Shown here: positions 22,824-35,564 of the stretch, piece by piece | How the letters are laid out: each line of letters opens with the position of its first letter | Position numbering within the stretch: the stretch's first letter is position 1 | The notes under the pieces: generated by a model | Told to the model about the DNA's origin: nothing | The model's database searches: none | The model's input: only the letters and a program-made list of their open reading frames with translations | Made by a program: the position numbers and the translations under genes | Assembly (NCBI GenBank): GCA_023375675.1 | Contig: JALQBC010000023.1 | Coordinates: 186,001 to 250,000, forward strand | Reading direction: 5' to 3' | DNA length: 64,000 nucleotides | Origin: Cytospora piceicola | Taxonomy: Eukaryota; Ascomycota; Sordariomycetes; Diaporthales; Cytosporaceae

Positions 22824-24592
22824 ATGGCGAGCCCCATAGCTTCCGCCGCCCTCAAGGCGCGAATCCGCCGCCCCTCCATGCTGAACAAGCTGTGCCACCC
22901 AGAGGACCTGCTTCACCACTTCCCCAATGGAGCCTACATCGGCTGGAGTGGCTTCACGGGTGTTGGGTACCCCAAGTGAGTGCTTTCCACGGTGCCAACC
23001 GCCCCAATTGGTGATCCCATCGGAGTTCGTGCACTGGTTACTGACAATATCTGTCTACAGGAAAATGCCTACCTTCCTTGCCGACCACGTCGAGAAGAAC
23101 AACCTCCAGGGTCAGCTCAAATATAACCTGTTGGTGGGCGCATCATCCGGCGCCGAGACGGAGAACCGATGGGCTGGTTTGGACATGATCCAGAAGAGAG
23201 CTCCTCATCAGGTCGGAAAGTCTATTGCCAAGGGCATCAACGAGGGCAGGATCAACTTCTTCGACAAGCATCTGTCCATGTTCCCCTCGGACTTGGTATA
23301 CGTACGTGACCCCGAGCCTACGTCTCAGGAGCTGAAGGCACTGCCGGGCTGGAGCTTGCGGACGCCATATGCCATGACAGAATGCTTACACTTTTCGTTT
23401 ATAGGGTTTCTACACAAAAGACAGGCCAAACAGCAACATCGACGTGGCTATTGTTGAGGCGACTGATATCAAGGAAGACGGCAGCATCGTTCCCGGCGCA
23501 TCCGTGGGAGCCACTCCTGAGCTTATCCAGATGGCCGACAAGATCATTATTGAGGTCAACACCGCCATCCCTAGTTTCGAAGGCCTGCACGATATCACCA
23601 TGTGCGACCTGCCGCCTCGACGAAAGCCATATCTCATCATGGGCGTTGAAGACCGCATTGGAACTACGTCGATCCCCGTCGACCCTGAGAAGGTCATCGG
23701 TGTGATCCACGCCGACTACCGCGACCAGACTGCGCCCAACACGGCTGCTGACGAGGGCTCCTTCCGTATTGCCAACCACCTGATTGAGTTCTGGACACAC
23801 GAGGTCAGCCGCGGCCGGTTGCCCGAGAACCTGCTGCCAATCCAGTCTGGAATCGGCAACATCGCGAACGCCGTCATCGGAGGACTCAACGACTCCAAGT
23901 TCAAGAACCTGAAGGTATGGACCGAGGTCATCCAGGACACCTTCCTCGACCTCTTCGACTCTGGCAAGCTGGACTTTGCCACGGCTACCTCGGTGCGGTT
24001 CTCCCCCGACGGATTCAAGAGGTTCTACGACGGCTGGGACCGCTACTACGACAAGCTGCTGCTCCGCTCCCAGCAGGTCTCCAACTCGCCCGAGATCATC
24101 CGCCGGCTCGGCGTGATCGGCATGAACACCCCCGTCGAGGTGGACATCTACGCGCACGCCAACTCCACGTGCGTGATGGGCTCCCGCATGCTCAACGGGC
24201 TGGGCGGCTCGGCCGACTTCCTGCGCAACTCCAAGTACTCCATCATGCACACGCCGTCGACCCGGCCGTCCAAGACGGACCCCCACGGCGTGAGCTGCAT
24301 CGTGCCCATGTGCACGCACGTGGACCAGACGGAGCACGACCTGGACGTGATCGTGACGGAGCAGGGCCTGGCGGACGTGCGGGGGCTGAGCCCCCGCGAG
24401 AGGGCGCGCGTCATCATCGACAAGTGCGCGCACGACGTCTACAAGCCCATCCTGAAGGAGTACTTCGAGAAGGCCGAGTGGGAGTGCCTGCGGAAGGGCA
24501 TGGGCCACGAGCCCCACCTGCTGTGGAACACGTTCGACATGCACAAGGCGCTGTCCGAGAAGGGTAGCATGGCCAAGGTCGAGTGGAAGTGA
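22824..24592 (+). CDS. ACH1: Acetyl-CoA hydrolase / acetate CoA-transferase (ACH1 family)
   Basis: Three exons, 22824-22975, 23061-23301 and 23405-24592, giving 526 residues, the usual length for yeast and filamentous-fungal ACH1. The enzyme belongs to class I CoA transferases. It moves CoA between acetate, succinate and propionate, or hydrolyses acetyl-CoA, and is mitochondrial in yeast. The sequence shows the N-terminal [26 protein letters not shown], a central NPxD-like [12 protein letters not shown], and [17 protein letters not shown]. The C-terminal domain has [33 protein letters not shown], and the conserved [18 protein letters not shown]. Intron positions preserve frame exactly. Neighbours give no pathway hint; the gene is a stand-alone core metabolism gene. 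Acetate or propionate detoxification is the inferred role. Confidence 0.95.
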
Positions 24593-26084
24593 AGAGGGGA
24601 TGTTGGTGTGACGGAACAATTATACCATAGTAAAAACGAAAACAGGATGAAATAGTAGAGGAAGAAAGGGGGAAGGAAGCAAGACGAGGAGGACAGGTGG
24701 CCGGTTTTTTTTTGGATAGCCGCGCGCCCGCCAGCCTGCCTGTGGAGAGAGAAGAATAGAGCGGAGCAGAGCGATCAAAACTTGATTCAATACAATACAA
24801 TCCAGTTCAAAATAACCTGTTGACGACAATTTTAGACAATCGGAGGAACCGAACGGATCTTGTGTAGTCGAATTCGCTCTTGCAGGTACATGTTGAACAT
24901 TGCTGACGCTCTTACTCTTATGTTCATGTGACCGGGACCATTGATGTATTCGCTGAGTTGCTGGTGCCACGTCTCTCACCTGGTCGGTGTTGAGTATTGG
25001 GACATGTTTACGCTGAGCGAACTACGATGCCAGAACGACCCCGGCACGTCAACTGGTATGGACGATCCATAACCCCCTATGTTGCTCCCAGGTGGGAATT
25101 TTGTGACACGGCATTGAAAGATCGAAAGGTGGTACCACAGGATACCTCTCCCCCGTTCCACCTTTGATATGTGGTAAGCAACTTGCTGGTAGACTGGTAG
25201 ACGGTACGATCTTCCTGATATATGCCATATACGCGAGTGCCTACATGGGCCGGAGACATGAGCAGCCAGCAGCAGTTCAAAGGCAGAGTAAGAACGGGAC
25301 GCTTCATGGCATGATACCCCCAGCGGGCCAACATGTAACGGAGTTAAGCCCAGGACTATTCTGCAACCTGCGACACCAATGTTGGCATCGCTTGGCTACT
25401 GGTGTTGGTCGACACTGGTGATAATCGTACGAAACTTTGATAGACTCTTGTAATACTACACTGTTACATACCCTGAGGCAGGGTTGGGGGATATCCTGAC
25501 CCTCTTGAACTCCCCGCCGTGACTGTATCCTATACAACCGTAAGTCATGTCTCCACTCATGTGAGTTCGCCACTCTCTCGAGAACTGGCGCGACTGTTGA
25601 TCTTTTGCCACAAGGATCATGCGACCGTCGTTATAGCCCCTTTCCCCACCCCCATCCGACCCCTATCCACAACAGCGATCTGCCCCATACGATCAGATCA
25701 CTGCTCACCACCCCCTCGAGCTCCACCAGAGCGAGATCCAGACGCACCACCGGCTCCGGGACCAGAACCGCGGCTGGACTGCCTCGCGAGCTCCCCCGCG
25801 AGCTCCCTCTCGAGCTCGAGCTCGCGCCTGCGCTCCGCCCGGATCCGTCTCTGTTTCTGTGTTGCCCGCCACTGCTTACCACCCTAATCGTTCACAGGAA
25901 CATGCAGCACCTCCGCCACCTTCCCCTCCTCCTTTTTGCCAGATGAGCCCCCTCCAGCCTCATTACCATCATCACCATCCTCATCCTCATCATCCTCATC
26001 CTCGTCCTCCCCGTCCCCCTCCCCCCCATAGCAGCGCAACGGCGGCGGCGGCGGCGGCGGCACCCAGGCCTGCGGGCCGGGATC
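24593..26084. other. Convergent intergenic region
   Basis: Holds the 3' regions of ACH1 and MED18. No supported gene. A stretch of CCTCATCCTCAT-type and GAGCTC-rich simple sequence occurs at about 25780-26035; open frames there arise from low complexity. Confidence 0.5.
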
Positions 26085-27152
26085 CTATCTCGAGCCCGAC
26101 AGGTTCTGCGTCCTGCCCAGCGTCTGGGTGGCGGGGCCCTTGCGGACGGCGAGCTGGGTGTCGTGGACGCGGCGGTCGAGGACGCGGAAGTCGACGCCCG
26201 CGCCGCGCAGCTCGTCCCGCACGCGCGCCAGCGCGTCCCGCGCCGCCTTGATCCTCTCGGGCGAGTGGTCGTCGCTGAGCACGTGCACCCGCGCCCAGAG
26301 GACCCACTTGCCCGCGGGGTCGGCCCTGTCCAGCCTGTCGATGCCCTCCGGGGCGAGGGGGGCGGTCGACGGGGCGGCGGGTGGTGGCGGTGGTGACGAT
26401 GGTGATGATGATGATGGTGGTGGTGGTGCTGGGTCCTGGGCGGGCAGCTTGTAGTGCCGCACCAGGTTGAACTCCAGCATGGGGTCGTCCCGGTGGTAGA
26501 TGTCGTGCGCCTCCTCGAGGGACTCGGCCTTGACGCGGAAGCCGTTGTCGGCCAGCACGGCGGGGAGGTTCAGCTGCTCCCAGATCTCGATCTTGTTGCG
26601 CTGCAGGACGAGGGACTGGCCGCCCGCGGTGCTGGCCGGGTCGGGGATCTCGGCCCAGAAGAGGGCGCCCTCCCTCGCGTTGAGGGGGTGGGACTGGGTG
26701 GGAGAAGGGGACGGGGACGAGGACGAGGTAGAAGAAGAAGAAGAAGAAGCTGCTGCCGCTGCCGCTGCCGCTGCCGGAGGGTCTGCGGGAGGAGCAGCTG
26801 GGCCAGGGCCGCCGAGGTCGGTCTTGGGGGACAGCTCCCACCGCGCGGTAACAATGTAGGACTGCTTCTTGAGGATGTCGCTGAGGGCCCTCCAGTCCGG
26901 GTCGATGTAGGGGCCGACCTGGGGCTGGAGGGGCTCGGCGCCGGGGAGGCCGTACATGAAAGGGTCGGGCTGGGGTGGGATTCCGCGGATGTTGGCTGTC
27001 TTGGTCAGAGGTCTGGGCGGGTTGGGACCTTCATAGTGGATGACCCTGTAGATGCGGGTTTTGGGCTCGGCCCAGCAGTATCCGCTGAGAAGGGACCTTG
27101 CCCTGTCGAAATCGACATCGTTGATGAAGGCTGTCATGAATAGTTCGTACAT
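26085..27152 (-). CDS. MED18: Mediator complex subunit 18 (Srb5)
   Basis: Single exon of 355 residues, started at the ATG (27152) giving MYELFMTAFINDVDFDRA, the family N-terminus. It continues LLSGYCWAEPKTRIYRVIHYEGP, then DWRALSDILKKQSYIVTARWEL, the conserved core of fungal Med18. The C-terminal half has EFNLVRHYKLP and WVLWARVHVLSDDHSPERI before the closing helix. Med18 pairs with Med20 in the Mediator head module, binds RNA polymerase II and acts in activation and termination in the nucleus. Two low-complexity insertions (poly-Ala/poly-Ser after residue 120, and a Pro/Ser run near 260) are encoded by trinucleotide repeats and enlarge the protein. An open frame continues upstream but without homology, so I chose the internal start. 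Confidence 0.88.
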   Translation of the reverse strand: MYELFMTAFINDVDFDRARSLLSGYCWAEPKTRIYRVIHYEGPNPPRPLTKTANIRGIPPQPDPFMYGLPGAEPLQPQVGPYIDPDWRALSDILKKQSYIVTARWELSPKTDLGGPGPAAPPADPPAAAAAAAAASSSSSSTSSSSPSPSPTQSHPLNAREGALFWAEIPDPASTAGGQSLVLQRNKIEIWEQLNLPAVLADNGFRVKAESLEEAHDIYHRDDPMLEFNLVRHYKLPAQDPAPPPPSSSSPSSPPPPPAAPSTAPLAPEGIDRLDRADPAGKWVLWARVHVLSDDHSPERIKAARDALARVRDELRGAGVDFRVLDRRVHDTQLAVRKGPATQTLGRTQNLSGSR

Positions 27153-28397
27153 CTTGACTGGTGTTCTTGGGGGACCGTACGTAAGTAAGTAAATATGTAC
27201 TGGTCGTCGTCCAACTTGACTGGCTGTCCGCAACCAATTGGCGGTTTGGTTGGAATGACTGCCAGTTCCCGGGCGGGCGGGCGGGCCGTTTAGGTCTTTG
27301 TTGTATTGTATGTGTATGAGATAGAACTGTGGGGTAAAAGCTTGTCTGAGATGTGGGTGTGTATGTGTCGAGTATTGATGTGTGGATGTGTGAATGTTTT
27401 GGTTGGTGGTGAGAGCGGACGGAAGCAAGAGTGGGGTTTTGGATTTTGAGGGTTTGGCAGGTTGGCGGGCTGGCAGGGCTGGATCAACCAACCAAACCCC
27501 CTGCAGACCCTGAACCTCCAAACTTACAGGGGCGCCATGTGTCCCGAACACCCCTATGACCCACTAACTGACTGCAGTAGGGCTGAACTTTATTTCAACC
27601 TCAAACTGAGTGAGCCAGTAAGCTTGGACCGGTTGGTTTTTGAATCACAACAGGGACAAGGACAGCATGTTTGCTTTTATGGCTTTTCTCAAAATTTCAG
27701 TGTTCTATGAACCTGATCTAATCTATTATTGAATACAGACAGACAATCGTTAACCAGCTTGTCAAAGAGACCTGACCATTCAAAGATCTCTATGTCCCAT
27801 GCCAAATGCCCTTGGATATGAAATCAAGACATGCGGCCGTTGTCTCCAGATGGTTTCTCTCTCCCTTTATGAATCAACCAACTCGAAAAGACCGTGATGC
27901 TAGAAATCCTAGCAGGTGGCAGAGAACACTGATGCATGCTCCTTTGCAACGAGGTCCAAATGGGACTTGTGGTTGCGCCAATACCAGGCAAAGACTTTCC
28001 ACGCACTTGCTCAGAAATCAGACCATAGCCTCAATACACTCCATCCCCCCACCCTTGTTTTTTCTTTTCTATTTCTTTCCTTTTTCTTTCCCTTATTGCT
28101 TCTGATGTGGCCTCTTCTACACCGGATATTGTCCAGAGAGGCCTTAATCGCAACTAATATTGCGCGGATCGGCACTGACCAGGCCAACGAATCCCTGTGC
28201 AGACAAATCCCTTGCTGTGCAGGCAAATAATAATATTCAGATTCCTCATCCTCCCCCACCCCCATAAATGACTTGCAAAGACCATTAGGATCTCTCCTGG
28301 TCTTTTAGAGGTGAGCCCTTCTGCTGCTGCGGCCATCTGAGACCTGTCCGATACTTTGTGCTCCGTGAAATTGCACGAGTTGGTGACGATCACCCAC
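27153..28397. other. Intergenic region
   Basis: Upstream of MED18 and downstream of the unrecognised 774-residue gene. It includes a CT-rich run near 28050-28100. I find no gene or repeat worth separate annotation. Confidence 0.5.
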
Positions 28398-30794
28398 TTA
28401 AGCCTTGGCCGCGGCGTTGCGCATCTCATCCAAAAGATACTGCAACAATCGCCACTTAGTGAGGCCGATACCGTCGTTGTTCAGGGTCTGGATGATGGCG
28501 TCCAGCTTGACCTCGAACGAGACGCCGCTGCCGTCGACGGATTCAAGCTAAAGACAGGGTCGAATGTCAGCACTCTATCTCCAATGCATCCATATCATCT
28601 AGGTAAGCATGTGACTTACAAGTCTCTTCATGTTCACAGGCGAGGTATTGAGCACGCACGCCCAGAAATAGTTGACAACTTGGTTCCCGATAAGCTTGTC
28701 GGAGAGCACAGCCGACAGGGCGGTACGGGCCCGGTCTATGGCACACGCCTCGAGGTGCCACAAGAACGCCCACACGGCGTTCTCCTGGCTCTTGATGAAG
28801 ACCTCGATGTCCTTCTGGACCTCACCGGCCCCCGCGAGCCGGTTCCGGATCAAGCGGCATCCTCCCTCCACGCGCCTGGCGACAACCTCCCCCATGATCT
28901 TTTGCATGTAGGGCTCCTTGTTGATGTGGTTGACATACACGTCATTGTAGGCGTTTTGGATGATGTCGTCGAAGTTCACGGGCGTGTGAGCCAATTGAGC
29001 CACGAGAGACTCTGTCGTAGGGCCCTCTGCCGTCTGGCCCTCTGCCGTATTGGTGTCTGCCGTAGGAGCCTCTGCCGCAGAAGTCTCAGTCACAGAAGTC
29101 TCAGCCGCAGGAGCCTCAGCCGCAGCCGCAGCCTCTTCGGCCTGCTTCTTCTTGGAAGTGCGCTTTGCGCGGGGCTTCTTGGCCTTCGGACCCGCTCCCT
29201 CGGGCTGTGCGGACGTAGTCTGCTCAAGGCTCTGACCAGGGTGGGCCGGCTGAGCAGTTCCCGTATGAGGTGCAGCATCCTGCTGCTTCTTCTGGTAGTA
29301 CATGGGGTGCAGGCCCCCGTACTGTACAGCCGGCTTACGAACAGCGTCTTGGTACTGCTGAGTCGCCGCTTGAGGCTGCGCGGTCATGGGCTGCTCCTGA
29401 CCAGCAACTTGAGGCTGCTGGGTTGCCCTTGCCTGTCCCATCCAATGCTCCGTATGGATAGCGGAGGGAATCCGCCGCTGTTGTTGACCATCGTGACGTT
29501 GCGCTTGGTTCTGTCCTTCAGTAGAGGTTGGGCTTTGAAAGTAGCTGAACGATCCTTCGGGAGCGGCAGGCGAGCCATCATTGACTCCAAGGGGCTGCTC
29601 ACTGGACGGCTGGTCAGCTGAGGACCACGTAGTGTCCAGTAGGCGAGGATCAATCAAGTCGTTGAAAGAGGTATTTCCAATGTCGAAGATGACAGTGCCC
29701 TGCTGGGGGTCGACAGTACCATGCTGGGGGTCGGAAGTGGCTTGCTGGGCGCTGTAGGCTGCATTCTGGGAGTTGGCAGTGCTCAGATGAGTGTCAACGG
29801 CACCTTGCTGCTGGGGGTTGCCGACGCCCTGCTGTTGAGTCTGAAAGGTACCTTGCTGCTGCTGGTTGACAACACCTTGTTGGGACTGGACGAGATCCTG
29901 GTGAGGTGTGACAATTCCCTGGTAGCCAGCGTCAAACTTGGGCTTCTTAGCTGGCTCGGCCTTCTGTCCGCTCGTCTTTCTCTTGTTGCCAGACTTCCTA
30001 GACCGGGGTTGAGGGTAGACCTCGGGTAGCCAGTATTGGGAGTAAGGTGATGAAATAGGGTCAGGGGAAAGTGCCTTGGTCAAAGACAAGAAAAATCCAG
30101 CCTCTTTGCCACGCTTCTCGATGTTCTTGAGACACTCCTCGACGCCGTGGCCGAGAATCTGCTGGCGCTGCAGAGGGTTAGCAGCAGAGTGGAGAATGTT
30201 GGCCACAGCACGACTAAAGCAGTCGTATGTGAACGATGCCCTTCCCTGGGGAGTGTGGAAGATAGGGATGTTGAGCAGGAATATGCCGATGTCGATCAGG
30301 GCAACGAGACCGTTGCGCTTGGTCATGCTGTAGTCGGAGCTAGAGCTATACAAACCGATGCCGTCTATAGTTGGGCTGATATAGGATTTGAAATCCTCCT
30401 CCAACTTCTTGTAGTGCGCCTCATTGAAGACGGTGACTGACTTTATACCCTCAAGGGTATGCTGGATGTGTCTAAAGTGATTGTCAAAGCCAATCACCTT
30501 CTTGTTGTTCTCGCGGACCGTTCTGGCGAAACCCTCTTGGATGCCCCTGGTGAAATCTGCATGAGGGTAGCATAGGACTCGGTCATAGACTGCATTCTTG
30601 ACCTGCGTGTCGTCGAGCTTATTGATCAGCTCGCGACACTGGTCTGGGCTCAGAGAGCTGGTGCAAAGGCGGAGGTCGGCGAACTGCTCCACCGTCAAGA
30701 ACTCGGAGGGGCTCGAGGCGCGCTGGCCGATGGTACGGTAGGGTTGGTCACCCATGGTGACTGGATGATCAAGGAGGTTACGGTTGCCTGCCAT
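28398..30794 (-). CDS. Unrecognised Gln-rich nuclear-like protein
   Basis: Two exons, 28620-30794 and 28398-28547, joined over a 72-nt GTAAGT...TTTAG intron, giving 774 residues. I recognise no family. Residues 1-260 look like a folded helical domain with no known motif. A basic stretch, RKSGNKRKTSGQKAEPAKK (about 266-284), resembles a nuclear localisation signal. Residues 300-490 are rich in Gln, with recurring QQG and DPQ-G-TV phrases, a prion-like composition. A second basic patch (about 537-551) is followed by Thr-Ala-Glu repeats to about 597. The last 170 residues are again ordered and helical. The architecture suggests a nuclear scaffold or chromatin-associated factor, but this is inference. 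The next gene upstream (an Hsp70-like ATPase) is on the same strand. Third-position GC bias is weaker than in core genes. Confidence 0.75.
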
Positions 30795-32341
30795 TGAGCA
30801 CTTTCCACCCCTTTGGAAACGGTTTCGACCAAGGCGGAGGGAGCGAAGGTAGGCGGTTGAGGTAAGCTTGGTCTGTATCCAGCTTGCTTGTCAGTTATAC
30901 CTCTGATAGTAAGAGGAAGAACCTATCGAACCTTTTGATTGATCAAGGTCGAAGTGACTGTTGATGGCGAGCGGAAAGTAAGCGGAAGAGAAGCGAGAAA
31001 GACTTTCTCAAGTCAAATTGGTATGTCGAAGTGAGGTAGGCAGAGGTAGAGGTTAAGGTCAACGTCGAGATAAGGTAAGACGAGGTGAGGTAAGGTGGGA
31101 AGGATAGAAAGAGTTGTGTGGGAGGTAGTCGACGGTACTAAATGCACGTGCCTAGCTACGTACCAGAGAGATCAAGGCGAGGTGATTGGCGACGGGGCGC
31201 GAGAGGTAAATAGTCACGCGTTTCGACACGGTGACTTGGGATGAAAACAGGTTGTGGTAGGCGTGGTAGGCGTGGTCGAAGAAAGATAAGAGGGAGCTCT
31301 TCCCAGACAGCTGCCTCTTATACAGGCCCTAACTTCTGGATAAATTTTATCTGCACAATACAGTACAAGCGCATTACAATTAGAGTCAACTGAAGCAAAG
31401 GTGTAAATCGGCTGTAGCAACTATGGCGTCGCTTGTTGTGTACTTAGTCCCATTCTCTTCTGTCCCAAGGTCCATATCTACACCTCCTTCATACAGGTGA
31501 ACTGGTGGTCCCTCTCTATAAGCTTTCACTCCTGAATGCCCTTAGTCTGTCTGTGATCTTCTACAACCTATCACGATACCTCCGACAATTGACCATCAGC
31601 TTGTGCTCTTGAATCCAACAATACACATTTATACTATACCTGCTTGCCAGTTATGTCTAGCCTTGAGGAATGATGAAGAACTCTTTAGCTCTATGGGCAC
31701 TACCTCAAATTGTTCACGTCAACTGGTAGCTAGCCATAGTGGTGTGAGAATTTGTCCCTCCACAATTCATAATGGCACGCAATCATCATGTTGTAGCTTG
31801 GGTATAACCTCGAGCTCTAGTCCTTATCTATAAGACATCTGGAAACTGGCCGTCTGGAAACAAGCTTGGTGAATACGTCGGAGTCTTGCGATCTTCCCAC
31901 CAACTCGATTTGATATGAAGGATGCTAAAAGACAACCAGTACCGTTTTCCATTGCGATTTAGCCAGACCGTTATCATCAGCTCCCATCATACATTCTCCT
32001 GCCAATTTGAAACGCTCTCCATGGACTCATTCCAAGGAATTTGAATGATCACGAGACAATTAAGTGCTGGGAACAATTGAATGAACTCGAGATTGGAGTA
32101 CAGAACAAACAGCGGAAGTGAGAAGTGTAAACTTGGCCTTGTATCAAGGAAAGTATTTTATTTGGGTGTATATGACGTCCTGCAAAGTAAGTAATGAGAA
32201 CCAGGTCTGTCTTATTTCAAGGCTTTGATAAGTACTGAAACTCAAAAATGCAACGCCAAACGATCACTATGCTCCTCCCTATCTCGAACGATCGACATGC
32301 TCTCCAAGAAAATTTCCCAACTACTTCACTTGAAACGACGT
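30795..32341. other. Intergenic region
   Basis: Upstream of the Gln-rich gene. It contains repeated GAGGTAAGGT phrases at about 31025-31105 and a doubled GGCGTGGTA at about 31255-31275. Beyond 31400 the composition is AT-richer and no gene is supported. Confidence 0.5.
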
Positions 32342-34580
32342 CTAGGCATCGCCAGAGGGCCTTGAACGTTTGGCTGGCGGGGCCTCACGGTCGGAATCTC
32401 TGACACTGGGAGCCCCCCTTGCCTCGACCACCGATGCCTTCATGTTATCCTCTAGTCTCCAATATCGACGACCCTCTATGAGGTCCCTGTCAAGCTCGAG
32501 AAGGTTGTTTGAGCCTTCCGATACCAAGGGGACGTCAAAGAGAAGGCTCTGTCCACTATCCACGCCTGATCTGTTGTTGACTGTTCTCTTGGATCGGCGA
32601 GAACCTTGGTTGTTCCGAGGTCGGATTGTCTTCTTCCTCAACCGTAAGGTCATCTCCGCGTCTATCCGGGCGTATTTCATCTTGGCCACTTCGAGAATGT
32701 ACTTTCCCTCTGGAATATGAGTGAGGACTTCTGCCCCTGCAGTCTCCTCGTACTCAAGGCACATATCCCAGATGTCGTAGCAATCCTTTGTAAACACTTT
32801 GATAGGTCCCTCTCGTTGTTGATTGTACAGAGGGTCAGCTATGATTCTGCACTGCTTGTCTGCAGTAACTTCGATCTCAACGGACTTCTTTTGCTCGGAA
32901 TCTCCGTCCTAGAGAGCACGTAAATCGTTAGATATTGCCCCTGGAGATATTCTTGGAGATCACATACCTTCCAGAATAGAGGTTTCCCATGATCGCTTGT
33001 CCAGTTTCCCCACTTGGTGGTCATCCGCAATGCCAGGGCACCTCCCCGGTCGAAGAACTCCTCCGCATCCATCGTGGCGGCAAGGCAACGGGCCCCTCCC
33101 TCCGCGATGTGCCACTTGCTGAGTACGACGTCGACCTTGTCTGTTATGTGAGTGCACTCGATGTCCGCCCCGGTACCGCGGAGGCGGAGCTTCGAGCAGT
33201 AACCCTCGATCTCCTCCCTGGCCCTGACGTTCTCGATGCTGCCTCCCGAAAGGAGGATCAGTATCTTCTTATTCCTCAGCGCAATGCGAGAGATGTTCTT
33301 CTTGGCAAGGTCGATGACGTCGCGGAACGCCTGCTCCCACGCCTTCCTCACCTCTTCGCCGGGGAGGTGGACGATGTATGTGGTCTCGCGCCCGAGACTG
33401 GACGGGTCTAGGATCTCGTCGAGCTCGACTTTCAGACGACGGTCGTTCTTGTAATCGGGATCGGTCTTCTTCAGGAAGAACTGCTTCAGGAGAGCTGCTC
33501 TCACAATGTGCCAGTCTTTCTCGGGGAACCTCTTGTTTCTCCTCCCACTCTGGTGATTCTTCATCGCCTTGTCCAGACCTTCGCCGATCAGGATCTCCCA
33601 TAGCTCATAGCCACCCCTAGTCCCGAAGTCACTCTCGGGCGGAGAGAAGAAACTAGGACGGTTGCTGTTTCCCCACTTGAGCTCGCCATCGGAGCCGCCC
33701 ATTGAGTGGCCACCGAAGTCGAGGACCATGAGATACTCATACGGCCTTAAGTCATCGGGGTGCCGGTGGGCCATGAACTGAGCCTGGGCTTGGGCCTCAA
33801 ACATGAAGAGAGTTTCCACGTTACGGCCAGCAACTGTCTTGTCGAGTATGGGGCTTAGGCACTGCTGGATATCGTTCTCCCGAGCTGACCATGTATTCGG
33901 TATACACAGTGCGATCCTGCGGAGGGTAAACCCATTGGTTTTGGACTCGGATTTGTCGATAATCTTTTTGACAACAGTTTTGCTGTTAACATAGATTAGC
34001 GTCTTCTGCATTCTCAGATAGCATAGTACCTTCCCTCTCGGTGAAGAAAGGGGTGGGAGGAAAAGTGAAAACGGTCTTACAAGAAATTCAGAAGCATATC
34101 TTGCAGGAGTTTTGCAAACTTTTCCTTTGCAGCATACGAACCCAGTGAGTCGTTGTATCTGTAGAGATCCCGTGTGAAAGGATGGTCGTCATTCTCTAGG
34201 GACAGGAAATAAGGGAAGCCCTTCAGCGAGATGACCCTCTTTGCAGACTGATCGGCCGCGTCAAATCCAACGTAGTAGGGTGGCCCATCAAACGGACATC
34301 CCACCGAAGGGTACTCTCCGGGCTCAAAACGCCTGGTTGGGTCCGGCTTCGCCCTCAACTCTTGGATTTTGATGACGTCCAAAGTAATTCGTTTGTCGGT
34401 TGCCGGGTCCGTCCGAGTGATGGCGACGCAAGTGCGGGTTGCAGTGCTTCCGAAGTCGATGACGGCGTAGCTTTAGAATGGTTAGCCTTTCCGATGGTAC
34501 TCTGTGGGGAAAAGAGAAGCTTTTTTATTTTACCCTTCTCGCACTTCCCCGTCTTTGGGAACCTTCACCGCCGACTCCAT
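32342..34580 (-). CDS. Hsp70-like (HSPA12-type) ATPase protein
   Basis: Four exons, 34534-34580, 34081-34470, 32968-34012 and 32342-32908, giving 682 residues in consistent phase. It has the actin/Hsp70 ATPase hallmarks: phosphate-1 loop DFGST (residues 21-25), phosphate-2 loop VLDFGGHSMGG (Asp244) and the adenosine loop ILLSGGS (about 401-404). RIALCIPNTWSARE, before phosphate-2, fits the family. No canonical substrate-binding domain with a C-terminal EEVD is present. Instead there is a beta-rich tail and an unordered end with SRRSKR and PPAKRSRP basic patches. Such divergent Hsp70-like proteins are abundant in filamentous fungi and related to animal HSPA12. Clients are unknown. The third acceptor (CTGAG) is non-ideal but is the only one keeping frame. 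Start ATG at 34580 gives MESAVKVPKDGEVREG. Confidence 0.85.
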
Positions 34581-35564
34581 TTCCTCGGGTGGTTGGCTGA
34601 GGGTCGGAAAGGAACTCTGGAGCGGTTGAGGTTTGCGGTGTAGACTCGAGTAAGTCTGTAGATGCAACCTTAGGTCAGGAGGCTGAACAGCCAAGAAGGT
34701 ATCAAGCACCTGTCGCGTACAAACAGTGTTGGTGGAAAGACGGTTTGAAAGGGTTTTCGTAGAAGGGATCTTGCGAAAGGCCGGTAAAGAATGGCAATTA
34801 CGCCGCTGACTTTGAAGGTGGTAGGTAGTGTTACTTTGCTAAATGGCTCCAAAGTCGCTCCCCTTAAGTTCAAATGTTCCCAGGTTGTACCTAGGCAGAG
34901 GTCCTCAGTTACTGTCTTCAAGTTCCTGCCCAAACGATGTAGGCAGTACGCCCACACGCCCAGGTGGGAATAGAGAGAAGATGTTAGGGGGCGGGGGCGG
35001 TAGGTACGACAGCTGTAGGCAAAACGCTCCAAACGAAAGTAAGTACGGTAGAAAGAAACCTACCTCATTCCATTGCCGATACAGCAGTTGAGAAGCTGGG
35101 GCTTTTCATAGTTCCCCAATGCCGGTTGTGCAGTAGAGGAATCGGGAAGCTGCATCCAGCAAACACCACCACAAAGAGCCATGCAAGGTATGCTGTGTCC
35201 AAATGTCTCAGATGGCTCGATACTGAGAGGAGACTTGGAAACTGGAGACTGGAGACTCCGCATAAGAGAAAGAGGTGAAGTTGGGACGCCAAGTAGTAGG
35301 GATGACTATCATATACCCTTATAAGGTGGCTCGAATGGCCATTAAACATGGACCTCCCAATATCCATTCAGGCATAGGATTGACTCCGATTGAGGCATCG
35401 ATTATTAGAGTCGACCTTTCCTCTCGTAACTGTAAAGGCCACATAAATCTAATCAATCACATTCAATACTACTCCCAAGTCTAGATCGAGGAAGATGCCA
35501 TGTGGAACGTATTGCACCCCCAGTATCCTGTCCAAATGCCTTATTTTAAGCTTGAGACCTAGCA
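34581..35564. other. Intergenic region
   Basis: Between the upstream side of the Hsp70-like gene and the 3' end of the dehydrogenase gene. Short frames only, with no family match. Nothing else noted. Confidence 0.5.

Noticed and set aside
23399..24619. Reverse-strand 406-codon frame over ACH1
   Set aside because: Antisense shadow; the forward strand encodes a complete conserved enzyme.
25519..26251. His/Pro-rich open frames downstream of MED18
   Set aside because: They follow simple repeats and lack splice support or homology.
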